DNA of 64,000 nt from Sphingobium baderi (lineage in GTDB: Bacteria > Pseudomonadota > Alphaproteobacteria > Sphingomonadales > Sphingomonadaceae): assembly GCF_001456115.1 (NCBI RefSeq), contig NZ_CP013264.1, positions 682,001-746,000 on the forward strand. Reading direction: 5' to 3'. The notes beneath the pieces are model-generated. The model had not been told where the DNA came from, ran no database searches, and saw only the letters and a program-made list of their open reading frames with translations. Shown one piece after another: positions 1 to 8,928 of the stretch. Every line of letters begins with the position of its first letter. Position 1 is the first letter of the stretch. A program made the translations under genes and the position numbers.

Positions 1-238
1 GGTTGGCGAAGAAGGCCGGCAATGCCCCGCTCACCGGCTTGGGATCCTTGCGCAAGCCCCCGGTGGCCGCGCGAAAGGACAGGCTGAGGATCGGCACACC
101 GCCAGTCGTCCGATACGCCTCGTCAAAGCTGAACGCGTTGAAGTCACCGGGCGTCCTGACGATCACACCGACCTTCAGAGCATTCAGGAACACGTCCAGG
201 GACTGGATCGCCTGAGGTGCGTGAGAAGTCTGAGTCAT
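1..238 (-). CDS. hipA: HipA-like serine/threonine kinase toxin, N-terminal part (cut by window edge)
   Basis: About 79 codons are visible, running off the left edge. The start is an ATG at 238 with a purine-rich stretch (AAGGCGG) a few bases upstream. The translation reads as the HipA N-terminal subdomain: a VFLNALKVG strand, then FSFDEAYRTT and the LSLSFR segment, ending at a SGALPAFFANL stretch that is usual in this family. HipA kinases phosphorylate a translation target (glutamyl-tRNA synthetase in E. coli) and are held inactive by HipB. The gene begins 11 bp after the upstream HTH gene, the normal antitoxin-toxin order. The kinase core is outside the window, so activity cannot be judged. 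Confidence 0.85.
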   Translation of the reverse strand, partial: MTQTSHAPQAIQSLDVFLNALKVGVIVRTPGDFNAFSFDEAYRTTGGVPILSLSFRAATGGLRKDPKPVSGALPAFFAN

Positions 239-249
239 GAGGTCCGCCT

Positions 250-543
250 TCAATCGGGCTGTGAAACAAAGGCGGGCAAGTCGTCGTCGTCACGCGGACG
301 CATCAATGCCCGGACGGCCGGGACCATCGCTTGCGGCACCAGCATCATCTCCAGCCCGAGCGCACGGGAGACATTCATGAGCGTCGTTGCGCGCGCTGCA
401 GCAATGCCCGTTTCGATATCGCGATAACGTGGACGGGATATGCCAGCCAGATCGGCCACCTGTTCTTGCGTCAACCCGGCCGCCAGCCTCGCCTGCCGCA
501 GGAGGTCGCCGAGTTCGCGCAGGGTTTCGGATATAGCGTTCAC
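250..543 (-). CDS. hipB: HipB-like XRE-family antitoxin / repressor
   Basis: A 97-aa helix-turn-helix protein. The XRE HTH spans about residues 10-65 (LRQARLAAGLTQEQVADLAG, then SRPRYRDIETG), followed by a short tail. I start it at GTG 543, which has an AAGGA Shine-Dalgarno sequence six bases upstream. The longer open frame to 609 would put codons inside the predicted promoter. HipB binds operators in its own promoter and neutralises HipA, whose gene follows directly. Family and context are convincing; the operator sequence was not identified. Confidence 0.85.
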   Translation of the reverse strand: MNAISETLRELGDLLRQARLAAGLTQEQVADLAGISRPRYRDIETGIAAARATTLMNVSRALGLEMMLVPQAMVPAVRALMRPRDDDDLPAFVSQPD

Positions 544-585
544 GGTGATCCTTATACGATTCAAAATGAAATCACATGAAGCGTT

Positions 586-614
586 TGCATATTTTGCTTC
601 GGCCAGCACGTCAA
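586..614 (-). promoter_or_regulatory. Putative sigma-70 promoter of hipBA
   Basis: On the minus strand, TTGACG (609-614) and TATGCA (586-591) are separated by exactly 17 bases. It lies about 45 bp upstream of the GTG start chosen for hipB. Autoregulation by the HipB-HipA complex is typical of the family and is inferred here. Confidence 0.5.
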
Positions 615-1450
615 ATTTGAATGATCCCTTTTCATATCATATAGACAGAGTAAGATATGTAAACGTATCATGATTTGGATAACGTCTGCCCGTTCAGGAG
701 CGAAGAGAACAAGCGACTGGTAGCGGCGAGGCGCTGGGAAATCGCATCTTCAGGGTCTGGCGGCCTATGATCTGTCCGAAATTTGCAGCTGTATTTCGGA
801 CAGCGGCGGCTCCTCACGCCGGGTCGAGCGCTTCGGGATGTGCAGATTTCAGGTTATCGTTCTGCGCAAAAATTGGGTTTTCCTGTTTGGAACGATCGGA
901 ATCATGCCATCCGAATCACCCGCCTGATTGACCTGCTTTCAGGTCGGAATTTTCCGTCCAAGGACTCGAACCTCCGAAGCAAAAAGTCCCAGGGTATCGA
1001 TTATGGTATCTGCCGGCGGAAGGCGCAGTATGATATTGAACTTTAATAACAAATTTGCCGTTTTCGAGTCCTCTTCTGGCACCATTTGTTCTCCAAGCGA
1101 TTGATTTCCTTGGAACATTGCCAAAATTTGTGCCTTCTTCAACGTAACCGGCGCCGAATGGGATAGGACCCGTTGAGGCAGAATGCTGCCTCGACGCGCT
1201 TGCGAAGAAGAAGGCAATGCGCTGGCGGTACTCGCTGGGAAGGGGAACAAGAGCGCGGCCTTATAGTGGCCCCGCTCATCAATCCGGTGATGTTTGTCGT
1301 CAAGTTTAACGGCATTGTGATCACACTTATTTTCCAGCGGTCATCCTGGCATGTTTCTCATCGAGAGGGTTTCCGCCCGGCCCGATGCCCGTCGCGCGCC
1401 TGCGGAGACTTTGCGATGACAGGTCGTCGAAAATCGGTTATCGGAGCATC
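615..1450. other. Gene-poor stretch between hipBA and the metal-efflux operon
   Basis: No open frame here has a convincing start, family motif or coding pattern. The stretch is clearly more AT-rich than its surroundings between about 570 and 680. It contains a perfect long dyad (772-803), a 7-bp hairpin GAGGCAG/CTGCCTC near 1173, and two short sequences resembling tRNA T-arms that do not fold into tRNAs. It looks like decayed or inserted DNA, and may contain the promoter of the czc operon near its right end. Confidence 0.4.
772..803. repeat. Perfect 11-bp inverted repeat with 10-nt loop
   Basis: CTGTCCGAAAT at 772-782 is matched exactly by ATTTCGGACAG at 793-803. No T-run follows on either strand, so it is not a standard intrinsic terminator. 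It could be an operator, a decayed mobile-element end or a recombination site; nothing nearby decides between these. Confidence 0.6.
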
Positions 1451-1777
1451 ATGGTCCGTCGGGGTTTCATTCTTTTGTGGATGATCGTCGCGTCGCTTAC
1501 TGCGGCGTCGGTGGTGCATGCCAACGAAACGGCCCCTTCGTCCATCATTGAATGTTCTGGCTATGTCCATAGCGATGGCGACGCCGATCAATCGCAAGGT
1601 GACGCCGACAAGGCCATCCCGCACCATCATGGCAGCTGTCATGGCGCAGCGTCACTGTTGCCCAGGGCGATCGTGCCAATTCTCTTCGACATCAAGGCTG
1701 CTCCAAAATCTGCTGCCATGTCCAAGGCGCTTGGCCGGTGGACACCCGGGCCTGACCTAAGGCCTCCCATAGCCTGA
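1451..1777 (+). CDS. Small secreted His-rich protein heading the metal efflux operon
   Basis: A 108-aa protein starting at ATG 1451 with a signal peptide (VRRGF, then a hydrophobic run ending in VVHANE). The mature part is rich in His, Asp and Cys (GYVHSDGDAD, IPHHHGSCHG), which suggests metal binding in the periplasm. It lies 73 bp before czcC in the same direction. Small His-rich proteins commonly precede czc/cus-type operons and may act as metal buffers or chaperones. I do not recognise a named family, so a role in metal handling is inferred from composition and position. Confidence 0.65.
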   Translation: MVRRGFILLWMIVASLTAASVVHANETAPSSIIECSGYVHSDGDADQSQGDADKAIPHHHGSCHGAASLLPRAIVPILFDIKAAPKSAAMSKALGRWTPGPDLRPPIA

Positions 1778-1850
1778 TTGACGCTCAAACGACTGTTCCC
1801 CTGCTTTAGGCGGGCGGGCAGCTGGACGCTTATCAGTCAGGATTTCATAC

Positions 1851-3116
1851 ATGCACAGGATCATTGCGGCCTTTCTGGCCGCCGCGTCTTGCGTCGCCAT
1901 CTCGCAAGCGCAGGACAATATTGCGGCAGGGCAGCCTGCACACGCAGCCTTTACGCTCGACCAAGCTGTCGCCATCGCTGGCGGCAGCGCCCCGGCTGCC
2001 GATGCCGCTCAGGCCGGCATAGAAGCCGCGCAAGCCGCACGCACGGTAGCCGGCCTTCGTCCGAACCCGCAGCTTCAGTCGCAGGTCGAGAATGTCATCG
2101 GAACGGGCCCTTATAGCGGCGTTCGTCAGGCCGAGACGACCGTCGGCCTCAATATTCCGATCGAACTTGGCGGCAAACGATCCGCCCGGATCGCCATCGC
2201 GGACGCCCAGTCCAATCGAGCGGCAATTGTAGCGGCCATCACACAAGCGGACATCCGCCTGCAGGTCACGGCGCTGTATATTGATGCTGTTGCTGCCGAA
2301 CGGCGGGTGATGACGGCGCGCGATCAGTTCCGGATCGCAAAAGATGCACTCGACGCCGCCAAGATACGCGTTCAGGCGGGCCGCGCCTCTCCGCTTGAAG
2401 AACAGAGGGCGGATGTCACCAAGCTGAACGCCGAAGCTGAAGTGCAGAGGACGCAACGCCTCGCCGAAGCCGTGCGCGCCAATCTGGAGCGCCGGATCGG
2501 ACAGCCGATTGCGGGCGCGCTGGATGTGTCGGCTCTCGATCATCTTCCACCTGCAGCCTACGGGCCAACCATGGTGGCCAGCACCGGAACCCTGGCGTTG
2601 GCGGCCGCTGACGCCGATCTGGCCATCGCGGATGCTGGCGTGCGGCTCGCCCGGTCGCAACGCATACCGGACGTGACGGTCGGCCCCGCGGTTCGGCGGC
2701 TTTCCGCCACCAACGATACGGCCGCCATCCTGTCTGTCTCCATACCAATACCGCTATTCAACTCGGGACGGGCTGCGGTTGCCCAGGCGAGCGCGCAGCG
2801 CAGTCAGGCGGAGGCGCAACGCCGCATGACGGTGCTCGATATCGACCAGGCGATTACGGACGCACAGGCGGAAGCCGATAATGCGGCAACCGCCGCACGC
2901 AATGCAAGTGGCCCAGCGCTCGCCGCGGCGCAAGAAGCCGCGCGCATCGCACGCATAGGCTATCGTGAGGGGAAGTTCGGCCAGCTTGACCTTCTCGATG
3001 CCGAGCGAACCCTTTCCCAAACCCGTCTCGCCGCGATCGACGCGCTCGCATCCTATCAGAACGCCAGGGCACGGTTGGAGCGCCTGATCGCTCCCGCGCC
3101 CGTACAAGGGAATTAA
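1851..3116 (+). CDS. czcC: TolC-family outer membrane factor of a heavy-metal RND efflux system (CzcC-like)
   Basis: A 421-aa protein with a signal peptide (start MHRIIAAFLAAASC, cleavage near SQAQ). It has the two tandem outer-membrane-efflux repeats of long Ala/Gln-rich helices characteristic of TolC/CzcC proteins. A conserved GLRPNPQL segment follows the first helix and SIPIPLFNSGR marks the second repeat. CzcC forms the outer-membrane channel that docks with the adaptor and pump encoded next. It ends 3 bp before czcB, so the genes are co-transcribed. The length is usual for CzcC. Confidence 0.9.
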   Translation: MHRIIAAFLAAASCVAISQAQDNIAAGQPAHAAFTLDQAVAIAGGSAPAADAAQAGIEAAQAARTVAGLRPNPQLQSQVENVIGTGPYSGVRQAETTVGLNIPIELGGKRSARIAIADAQSNRAAIVAAITQADIRLQVTALYIDAVAAERRVMTARDQFRIAKDALDAAKIRVQAGRASPLEEQRADVTKLNAEAEVQRTQRLAEAVRANLERRIGQPIAGALDVSALDHLPPAAYGPTMVASTGTLALAAADADLAIADAGVRLARSQRIPDVTVGPAVRRLSATNDTAAILSVSIPIPLFNSGRAAVAQASAQRSQAEAQRRMTVLDIDQAITDAQAEADNAATAARNASGPALAAAQEAARIARIGYREGKFGQLDLLDAERTLSQTRLAAIDALASYQNARARLERLIAPAPVQGN

Positions 3117-3119
3117 TCC

Positions 3120-4286
3120 ATGAAAATCACGAATAAAATCGCGCTTCTGCTTCCAGTCGCGCTTGCATTCCTGCTCGCAGGATGCGGCGGCGGCACCGGA
3201 GGCGAGGCAAGCAATGAGGCTATGCCCGCTTCGGAAAACGCCGGTGGCGCCGCCGCTCATGCCGATGAAGGCAAGATCACTTTGTCGGAAGATCAGATCA
3301 CTTCTGCCAGCATCCAACTGGGCCGGCCGATGACAGGCGGCTCGGGTACGCTGGAGCTACCCGCAATCATTGAAGGCGATCCGCAGGGAACACAGGTCGT
3401 CTCCGCAGCGATCGGGGGACGCGTCGTTTCACTGACCCGAAACCTGGGGCAATCTGTCCAGCGCGGCCAGATCCTTGCCATCATCGAAAGCCGCGAAGCG
3501 GCACAACTTAAAGGCGAAGTCGAGGCCGCGCGCGCGCGCCTGGCGCTGGCCAACTCCAATCTCGCCCGGGAGCAGCGCCTGTTCGCTCAGCGCGTATCGC
3601 CCGAACAGGATCTTATAGCTGCCCGAACTGCCGCGATCGAGGCGCGCATTGCCCATCAACAAGCCCAGAGTCAGGTGTCTGCCGCAGGCGGCGGTGGCGG
3701 CGATCTCAACCGGCTCGGGATTGCAGCCCCCCTTTCAGGGCAAGTGATCTCGCGCAGCGTCACTCTCGGGCAGACCGTGGCGGCCGACGCGGAACTCTAT
3801 CGTATCGCCAATCTGTCCAACGTCTCAATCTCACTCAATCTTCAGCCTGCCGACGCGGGTCGGGTGAAGCCCGGCAATATGGTGCTCGTAAAGGCTGCAG
3901 GCCGCCAGGCCACCGCGCGGGTAAGCTTCGTTTCCCCCGCCCTGGATGCACAAACCCGATTAGTGCCGGTCATCGCGATGCTGAAAAATGGCACGGGCCA
4001 GTGGCGTGTGGGTGAACCGGTGACGGCATCGGTCGAACTTACCGACAGCGGCGGGGACGGCGCGATCCGTGTGCCGACCACCGCAGTCCAGACCGTCGAA
4101 AACAAGCCGGTGGTGTTCGTCCGCACCAAGACTGGCTTTCAGATAGTCCCCGTCACCCTTGGCGACAATAGCGGCAGCAGCGTGATTGTCCGCTCCGGCC
4201 TCAAAGGCACCGAACAGATCGCCACGACCAACAGCTTCACGCTCAAAGCCGAACTCGGCAAGAGCGAAGCAACGCACGAGGATTGA
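3120..4286 (+). CDS. czcB: RND efflux periplasmic adaptor lipoprotein (CzcB-like)
   Basis: A 388-aa membrane-fusion protein. The N-terminus is a lipoprotein signal with lipobox LAGC (Cys22). A HlyD/biotinyl-lipoyl-like half (GGRVVSLTRNLGQSVQRGQI), a coiled-coil hairpin rich in Arg/Ala/Gln, the returning lipoyl half (APLSGQVISRSVTLGQTV) and a beta-barrel domain follow. It bridges the CzcA pump and CzcC channel and may hand periplasmic metal to the pump. It sits 3 bp after czcC and 4 bp before the GTG start of czcA, indicating one operon. Confidence 0.92.
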   Translation: MKITNKIALLLPVALAFLLAGCGGGTGGEASNEAMPASENAGGAAAHADEGKITLSEDQITSASIQLGRPMTGGSGTLELPAIIEGDPQGTQVVSAAIGGRVVSLTRNLGQSVQRGQILAIIESREAAQLKGEVEAARARLALANSNLAREQRLFAQRVSPEQDLIAARTAAIEARIAHQQAQSQVSAAGGGGGDLNRLGIAAPLSGQVISRSVTLGQTVAADAELYRIANLSNVSISLNLQPADAGRVKPGNMVLVKAAGRQATARVSFVSPALDAQTRLVPVIAMLKNGTGQWRVGEPVTASVELTDSGGDGAIRVPTTAVQTVENKPVVFVRTKTGFQIVPVTLGDNSGSSVIVRSGLKGTEQIATTNSFTLKAELGKSEATHED

Positions 4287-4290
4287 GCCT

Positions 4291-7200
4291 GTGATCGCCT
4301 CCATAGTCAATTGGGCGGTTCACAGGCGCTGGCTCGTCCTGCTCCTGACCGCCATCGCCGCCGTTATCGGCGGCGTCGCCCTGTACCAACTCCCGATCGA
4401 TGCGGTGCCGGACATCACCAACAACCAGGTGCAAATTAATGTCCGCGCACCCGCCCTTTCGCCCGAATTGGTGGAAAAGCAGGTAGCTTTTCCGATCGAA
4501 ACCGCTCTCGCGGGCATTCCGGGCCTTGAAAATACCCGGTCGCTCAGCCGTAATGGCTTTGCACAGATCACGGCCGTTTTCGACGAATCCACGGATATCT
4601 ATTTCGCGCGCCAGCAAGTCGGCGAACGGATGAGCGGCGTCGCGGAAAATCTGCCCGAGGGGGTCAACCCGGAAATGGGTCCGATCTCCACGGGTTTGGG
4701 CGAGGTCTATATGTGGACCGTCCGCCTCGAACATCGCAGGGACGACAAGCATCTGCCTGGCGAGCCAGGCATGCAGCCGGACGGCAGCTACATCACGCCG
4801 GAAGGCGAGCGGTTGACCAGCGATGTCGACAAGGCGACCTATCTCCGCACAACGCAGGACTGGATCGTCAGTCCGCTGCTCAAGAACACCAAGGGCTTGG
4901 CCGGCGTCGATTCGATCGGCGGCTATCTGAAGCAGTTTCAGGTTGTTCCCGACGTCCAGCGGCTGGCCACGCTCGGCCTTACCTTGACCGATCTCGGCAT
5001 GGCATTGGAGCGCAATAACACCAGCGTGGGCGGCGGCTTTGTCGATCGCAATGGCGAAGGCCTTGCTGTCCGCTCCGATGCATTGATCCGCAACGCCAAT
5101 GAGCTTTCGCACATCGTCGTCGCGACCCGGGAGGGCGTGCCGATCACCCTCGGCCAGGTGGCTACGGTAAAGACCGGTCAGGCCATCCGCATGGGCTCGG
5201 CATCGGAGAATGGCACTGAAGTTGTCGTCGGCACCGCCATCATGCGGATCGGTGAAAATAGCCGCAACGTCGCGATCGCAGTTGCTGACAGGTTGCAGGA
5301 AATCAATGCGTCCCTGCCGCCAGATGTCATCGTGCAGCCAGTGCTCGACCGGACGGCGTTAGTCAATTCGACCATCAAGACGGTCGCGAAGAACCTCAGT
5401 GAAGGCGCGCTGCTCGTTATCGTCATACTCTTCGCTCTGCTCGGCAACTTCCGTGCCGCCCTGATCGCGGCTGCCGTGATCCCGGTCACCATGCTTCTGA
5501 CGGGCTTCGGGATGCTCCGTTTTGGCGTTTCGGCCAACCTGATGAGCCTTGGCGCGTTGGACTTTGGCCTGATCGTCGACGGTGCGGTCATCATCGTTGA
5601 AAACGCCTTGAAGCGCATGGTCGACCGGCAGCACCATGAAGGCCGCCTGCTCACCATCCAGGAGCGACTGGCAACCGTGGCGTCCGCCGCCCGCGAGATG
5701 ATCCGCCCTTCAGTCTATGGTCAGGCGATCATCATCCTCGTCTATGTGCCGCTGCTCACCCTCACCGGGGTCGAGGGCAAGACTTTCGTGCCGATGGCGC
5801 TGACCGTCATCATCGCGCTGGCCTTCGCCTTCGTCCTTTCCCTGACCGCCGTTCCCGCGGCGATCGCCATTTGGCTTTCCAATCGCATCGACGAGAAGGA
5901 AGGCCGCATCATGGGCTGGCTACGCAAGCGGTATGAACCCGGCCTGGAAAGGGCCATGGGCCAGCCCACGCTGACTGTTGGTGTAGGGATCGGCGGTTTC
6001 GTAGTGGCCATCGCTGCTTTCATGTCGTTGGGCCAAGTGTTCCTGCCCCAGCTCGACGAAGGCGACCTGCTGATCCAGGCATTACGTATCCCGGCGACAT
6101 CGGTTCAGCAGAGCCAAGCGATGCAGGTGCCCATCGAAAAGATGATGGCAAGGCAGCCGGAAGTGAAGTTCGTCTTCTCAAAGACCGGCACCGCCGAACT
6201 GGCATCGGACCCGATGCCGCCCAACGCCACCGACATGTTCGTGATTCTCCAACCGCGCAGCAAGTGGCCAGATCCCGGCCTCAGCAAGGCAGACTTGATC
6301 GCGCGCCTTGAAAAGAATCTCAGCAAATTCCCGGGCAATGCCTATGAGATCACGCAACCCATCCAGATGCGGTTCAACGAATTGATCGCTGGCGTTCGCG
6401 GCGACATCGCCATCAAGGTGTTCGGCGACGACTTCAACAGCATGAATGCCACCGCCGAGAAGATCGCCAGCGTTCTTCGTCGGACCCGGGGTGCAGCCGA
6501 TGTGAAAGTCGAGCAGACGACCGGCCTGCCGATGCTCGACATTCGGGTCAATCGCGACGCGATGTCGCGCCTCGGCGTCACGGCACAGGATGTGCAGGAT
6601 ATTGTCACGGCCACTCTGGGCGGTCGGGAATCCGGGGTGATCTTCGAAGGTGATCGGCGCTTCCCGGTCGTTATCCGCCTGACCGACGCTCAGCGGGCGG
6701 ACTTCAGTGCCTTGCAACAGGTGCAGTTGTCGGCGCCTAATGGCCAGTTTGTGCCGCTGGCCAGTGTCGCCGACATCCAGGTCGTGGATGGTCCCAATCA
6801 GATCAGCCGCGAAAATGGCAAACGCCGGGTCGTGGTGCAGGCCAATGTGCGGGGCCGCGACATTTCCAGCGTTGTCGGAGATGCCCAGGCAGCCATCGCT
6901 AAGGAGGTTCGCCTTCCCGCGGGCGCCTATCTGGAATGGGGCGGCCAGTTCGAAAATCTCGCCTCCGCGCGCGAGCGGCTGCAACTCGTGATCCCGGCCT
7001 GCTTCATCCTCATCCTCATGCTGCTTTACGGCGCCTTGGGGTCTGCCCGGGATGCGGCGATCGTGTTCACCGGTGTGCCGATGGCGCTGGTAGGCGGCGT
7101 GCTCGCGCTGTTCCTTCGGGGCATGGATTTCTCCATCTCTGCGGCGGTGGGGTTCATTGCGCTGTCCGGCATCGCGGTGCTGAACGGTCTCGTCATGGTG

Positions 7201-7536
7201 TCGTCTATCCAGGAGCTGATGCGAAAGGGCGTGGATCGGGCAGAGGCGGCCCGCACCGGCGCTATCCAGCGGCTGCGCCCCGTGGTGATGACCGCACTCG
7301 TAGCTAGCCTTGGCTTCGTACCGATGGCCTTGGGCACGGGAGCGGGGGCGGAAGTACAAAAGCCCCTCGCCACGGTCGTTATCGGCGGCCTTATCTCGGC
7401 TACCCTGCTGACGCTTTTCGTGCTGCCGACGCTTTATGCGCGATGGGGCCGCCGCGAAATGCCACTCGATGAGAATCTGGATGATGAACCTCATCCTCTG
7501 CTGGAGGGATCAGAATCACCACAGCCGCAACCCTGA
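4291..7536 (+). CDS. czcA: Heavy-metal RND efflux pump (CzcA family)
   Basis: A 1081-aa inner-membrane proton/metal antiporter. I start it at GTG 4291, giving the usual VIASIVNWAVHRRW N-terminus; the open frame continues upstream into czcB but those codons are shadow. It shows the HME-RND hallmarks: PIDAVPDITNNQVQ after TM1, and in TM4 DFGLIVDGAVIIVEN with acidic residues at about D424, D430 and E437. The spacing equals that of D402/D408/E415 in CzcA of Cupriavidus. This acidic triad is typical of divalent-cation pumps (Zn/Co/Cd/Ni) rather than the Cu/Ag CusA type. Exact substrate cannot be read from sequence. A strong hairpin follows the stop codon. Confidence 0.93.
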   Translation: MIASIVNWAVHRRWLVLLLTAIAAVIGGVALYQLPIDAVPDITNNQVQINVRAPALSPELVEKQVAFPIETALAGIPGLENTRSLSRNGFAQITAVFDESTDIYFARQQVGERMSGVAENLPEGVNPEMGPISTGLGEVYMWTVRLEHRRDDKHLPGEPGMQPDGSYITPEGERLTSDVDKATYLRTTQDWIVSPLLKNTKGLAGVDSIGGYLKQFQVVPDVQRLATLGLTLTDLGMALERNNTSVGGGFVDRNGEGLAVRSDALIRNANELSHIVVATREGVPITLGQVATVKTGQAIRMGSASENGTEVVVGTAIMRIGENSRNVAIAVADRLQEINASLPPDVIVQPVLDRTALVNSTIKTVAKNLSEGALLVIVILFALLGNFRAALIAAAVIPVTMLLTGFGMLRFGVSANLMSLGALDFGLIVDGAVIIVENALKRMVDRQHHEGRLLTIQERLATVASAAREMIRPSVYGQAIIILVYVPLLTLTGVEGKTFVPMALTVIIALAFAFVLSLTAVPAAIAIWLSNRIDEKEGRIMGWLRKRYEPGLERAMGQPTLTVGVGIGGFVVAIAAFMSLGQVFLPQLDEGDLLIQALRIPATSVQQSQAMQVPIEKMMARQPEVKFVFSKTGTAELASDPMPPNATDMFVILQPRSKWPDPGLSKADLIARLEKNLSKFPGNAYEITQPIQMRFNELIAGVRGDIAIKVFGDDFNSMNATAEKIASVLRRTRGAADVKVEQTTGLPMLDIRVNRDAMSRLGVTAQDVQDIVTATLGGRESGVIFEGDRRFPVVIRLTDAQRADFSALQQVQLSAPNGQFVPLASVADIQVVDGPNQISRENGKRRVVVQANVRGRDISSVVGDAQAAIAKEVRLPAGAYLEWGGQFENLASARERLQLVIPACFILILMLLYGALGSARDAAIVFTGVPMALVGGVLALFLRGMDFSISAAVGFIALSGIAVLNGLVMVSSIQELMRKGVDRAEAARTGAIQRLRPVVMTALVASLGFVPMALGTGAGAEVQKPLATVVIGGLISATLLTLFVLPTLYARWGRREMPLDENLDDEPHPLLEGSESPQPQP

Positions 7537-7543
7537 ACTGGCG

Positions 7544-7566
7544 CGAGGGCGCAATCTGCGCCCTCG
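7544..7566 (+). terminator. Hairpin just after czcA
   Basis: A perfect 10-bp stem (CGAGGGCGCA / TGCGCCCTCG) with an ATC loop begins 7 bp after the czcA stop. There is no T-run, so it is either a transcript-stabilising 3' hairpin or an atypical terminator. The remaining bases to 7779 hold no supported gene. Confidence 0.55.
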
Positions 7567-7779
7567 TGTCTGGAACACGCGCCGCTGCGGCCTCTGGCCT
7601 GAACGCGCGGCAAGCGGCTCCTACAAATCGAACCTTGATATAAGACTTGCCATCGCCGCTTCGTTGCTCGCCATGATCGGCTTCGGGGTGTTCAAAGAAC
7701 TTCAGCCGACACCGCTGGACAGATTCAGCCAACCGCCTTGCCACTTGTCTGGCGAGCCTGATCCTTTACTAAGCTTTCC

Positions 7780-8883
7780 ATGGCAGCGCGGACAAAGAGA
7801 CAGGTGGTGGTCGCAGGCGCTTCGGGCTTTGTCGGCCATGCCGCCGCGCGCCAGTTTGCAGCCAGCGGCTGGGACGTCATAGGCCTGTCCCGCAACAAGC
7901 CGTTCGCTGACATTCCCGGGGCGACATTCCTGCCGATCGACCTGCGTGATGCGGATGCGTGCCGCACGCTCGCGGCGTCGCTGCCGGATGCGACGCATCT
8001 GGTCTATGCCGCCGTCAACGAAACGCCGGGCGATCTGGTGGCCAGCTGGTCCGACCCCAGGCACGCGGAACGCAACGGCGCCATGTTCGCGAACCTGCTT
8101 GACGCATTGATCGACCATGCTCCGGGGCTGGAACAGGTGACGGTCGTGCACGGCACGAAGGCTTATGGCCCGCATGTGCCCGGCTGGCACATACCGGTCC
8201 CGCTCAAGGAATCGCATGCCCGCCCGCCGATCGACGATTTCTACTTCCGGCAGGAAGATCATCTGCGCGCCCGCGCCAGCAAGACGCTGCGCTGGACGGT
8301 GTTTCGCTGTCCCTCCATCGCCGGCGGCGGGCCGGGCGGCAATCTGAACGCCTTCCTTGCCATCGGTGTGTTCGCCGCGATCCGGCGGGCCGAAGGGCTG
8401 AATCTACCTTTCCCGGGCGCTGCGGACAATCATGGCATCATGGAAGTGATCGACGTCGATCTGCTGGCCCGCGCGATCGAGTGGGCGGCCATGGCGCCCA
8501 CGGCCTGCAACGCGACTTTCAATATCGCCAATGGCGACGTTTACGCCTGGCCTGACATGTGGCCGCATCTCGCGCGCATCTTCGGCATCACGCCCGCTGG
8601 ACACGATCCCATGTCGGTGCGCGCCTATATCCAGAATCGGGGGGCCATCTGGGCAGACATCGTCCGGCAGCACCGCTTGAGGGCATCGGAAGACGTGATG
8701 GCGTTCCTGGGCGAATCCGGGGCGCTGGCTGACTTCCTGCTGGGCAATTGCCAGCGCACGATGCTGACCAGCACGGTCCGGCTGCGGCAGGCCGGCTTTA
8801 CCGACTGCATGGATACCGAAGAGCGCATGGCATATTGGATCGGGCGCTGGCGCGAACAGGGCCTGCTGCCGCCAGCCGGGTGA
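7780..8883 (+). CDS. Atypical short-chain dehydrogenase, PRISE-like enone reductase
   Basis: A 367-aa NAD(P)-binding protein. The dinucleotide loop is GASGFVG at residues 13-19. Instead of a classical YxxxK site it has HGTKAYGP (Lys127) and DFYFRQED (Tyr155). These match the positions of the catalytic Lys and Tyr in plant progesterone 5-beta-reductase/iridoid synthase proteins and their bacterial relatives. Such enzymes reduce activated C=C bonds of enones using NADPH. It converges on the GntR gene and is adjacent to the Rieske/TonB operon, so it may belong to the same catabolic pathway. The real substrate is unknown. Confidence 0.75.
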   Translation: MAARTKRQVVVAGASGFVGHAAARQFAASGWDVIGLSRNKPFADIPGATFLPIDLRDADACRTLAASLPDATHLVYAAVNETPGDLVASWSDPRHAERNGAMFANLLDALIDHAPGLEQVTVVHGTKAYGPHVPGWHIPVPLKESHARPPIDDFYFRQEDHLRARASKTLRWTVFRCPSIAGGGPGGNLNAFLAIGVFAAIRRAEGLNLPFPGAADNHGIMEVIDVDLLARAIEWAAMAPTACNATFNIANGDVYAWPDMWPHLARIFGITPAGHDPMSVRAYIQNRGAIWADIVRQHRLRASEDVMAFLGESGALADFLLGNCQRTMLTSTVRLRQAGFTDCMDTEERMAYWIGRWREQGLLPPAG

Positions 8884-8928
8884 GCGGCAAAGGGGGGGAA
8901 GGGCGCCCTATGGATTACCGGACGCCGA

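Noticed and set aside
951..1084. tRNA-like sequences: GGTTCGAGTCC on the minus strand near 960-973 and TTCGAGTCC...TGGCACCA on the plus strand near 1063-1084
   Set aside because: Neither has a matching acceptor or D-arm, and the T-stems do not pair. At most they are att-site fragments, so no tRNA is annotated.
7567..7779. A possible decayed gene between czcA and the SDR (frame with a hydrophobic LAIAASLLAMIGFG stretch)
   Set aside because: No start with a ribosome-binding site and no family match; too short to support.
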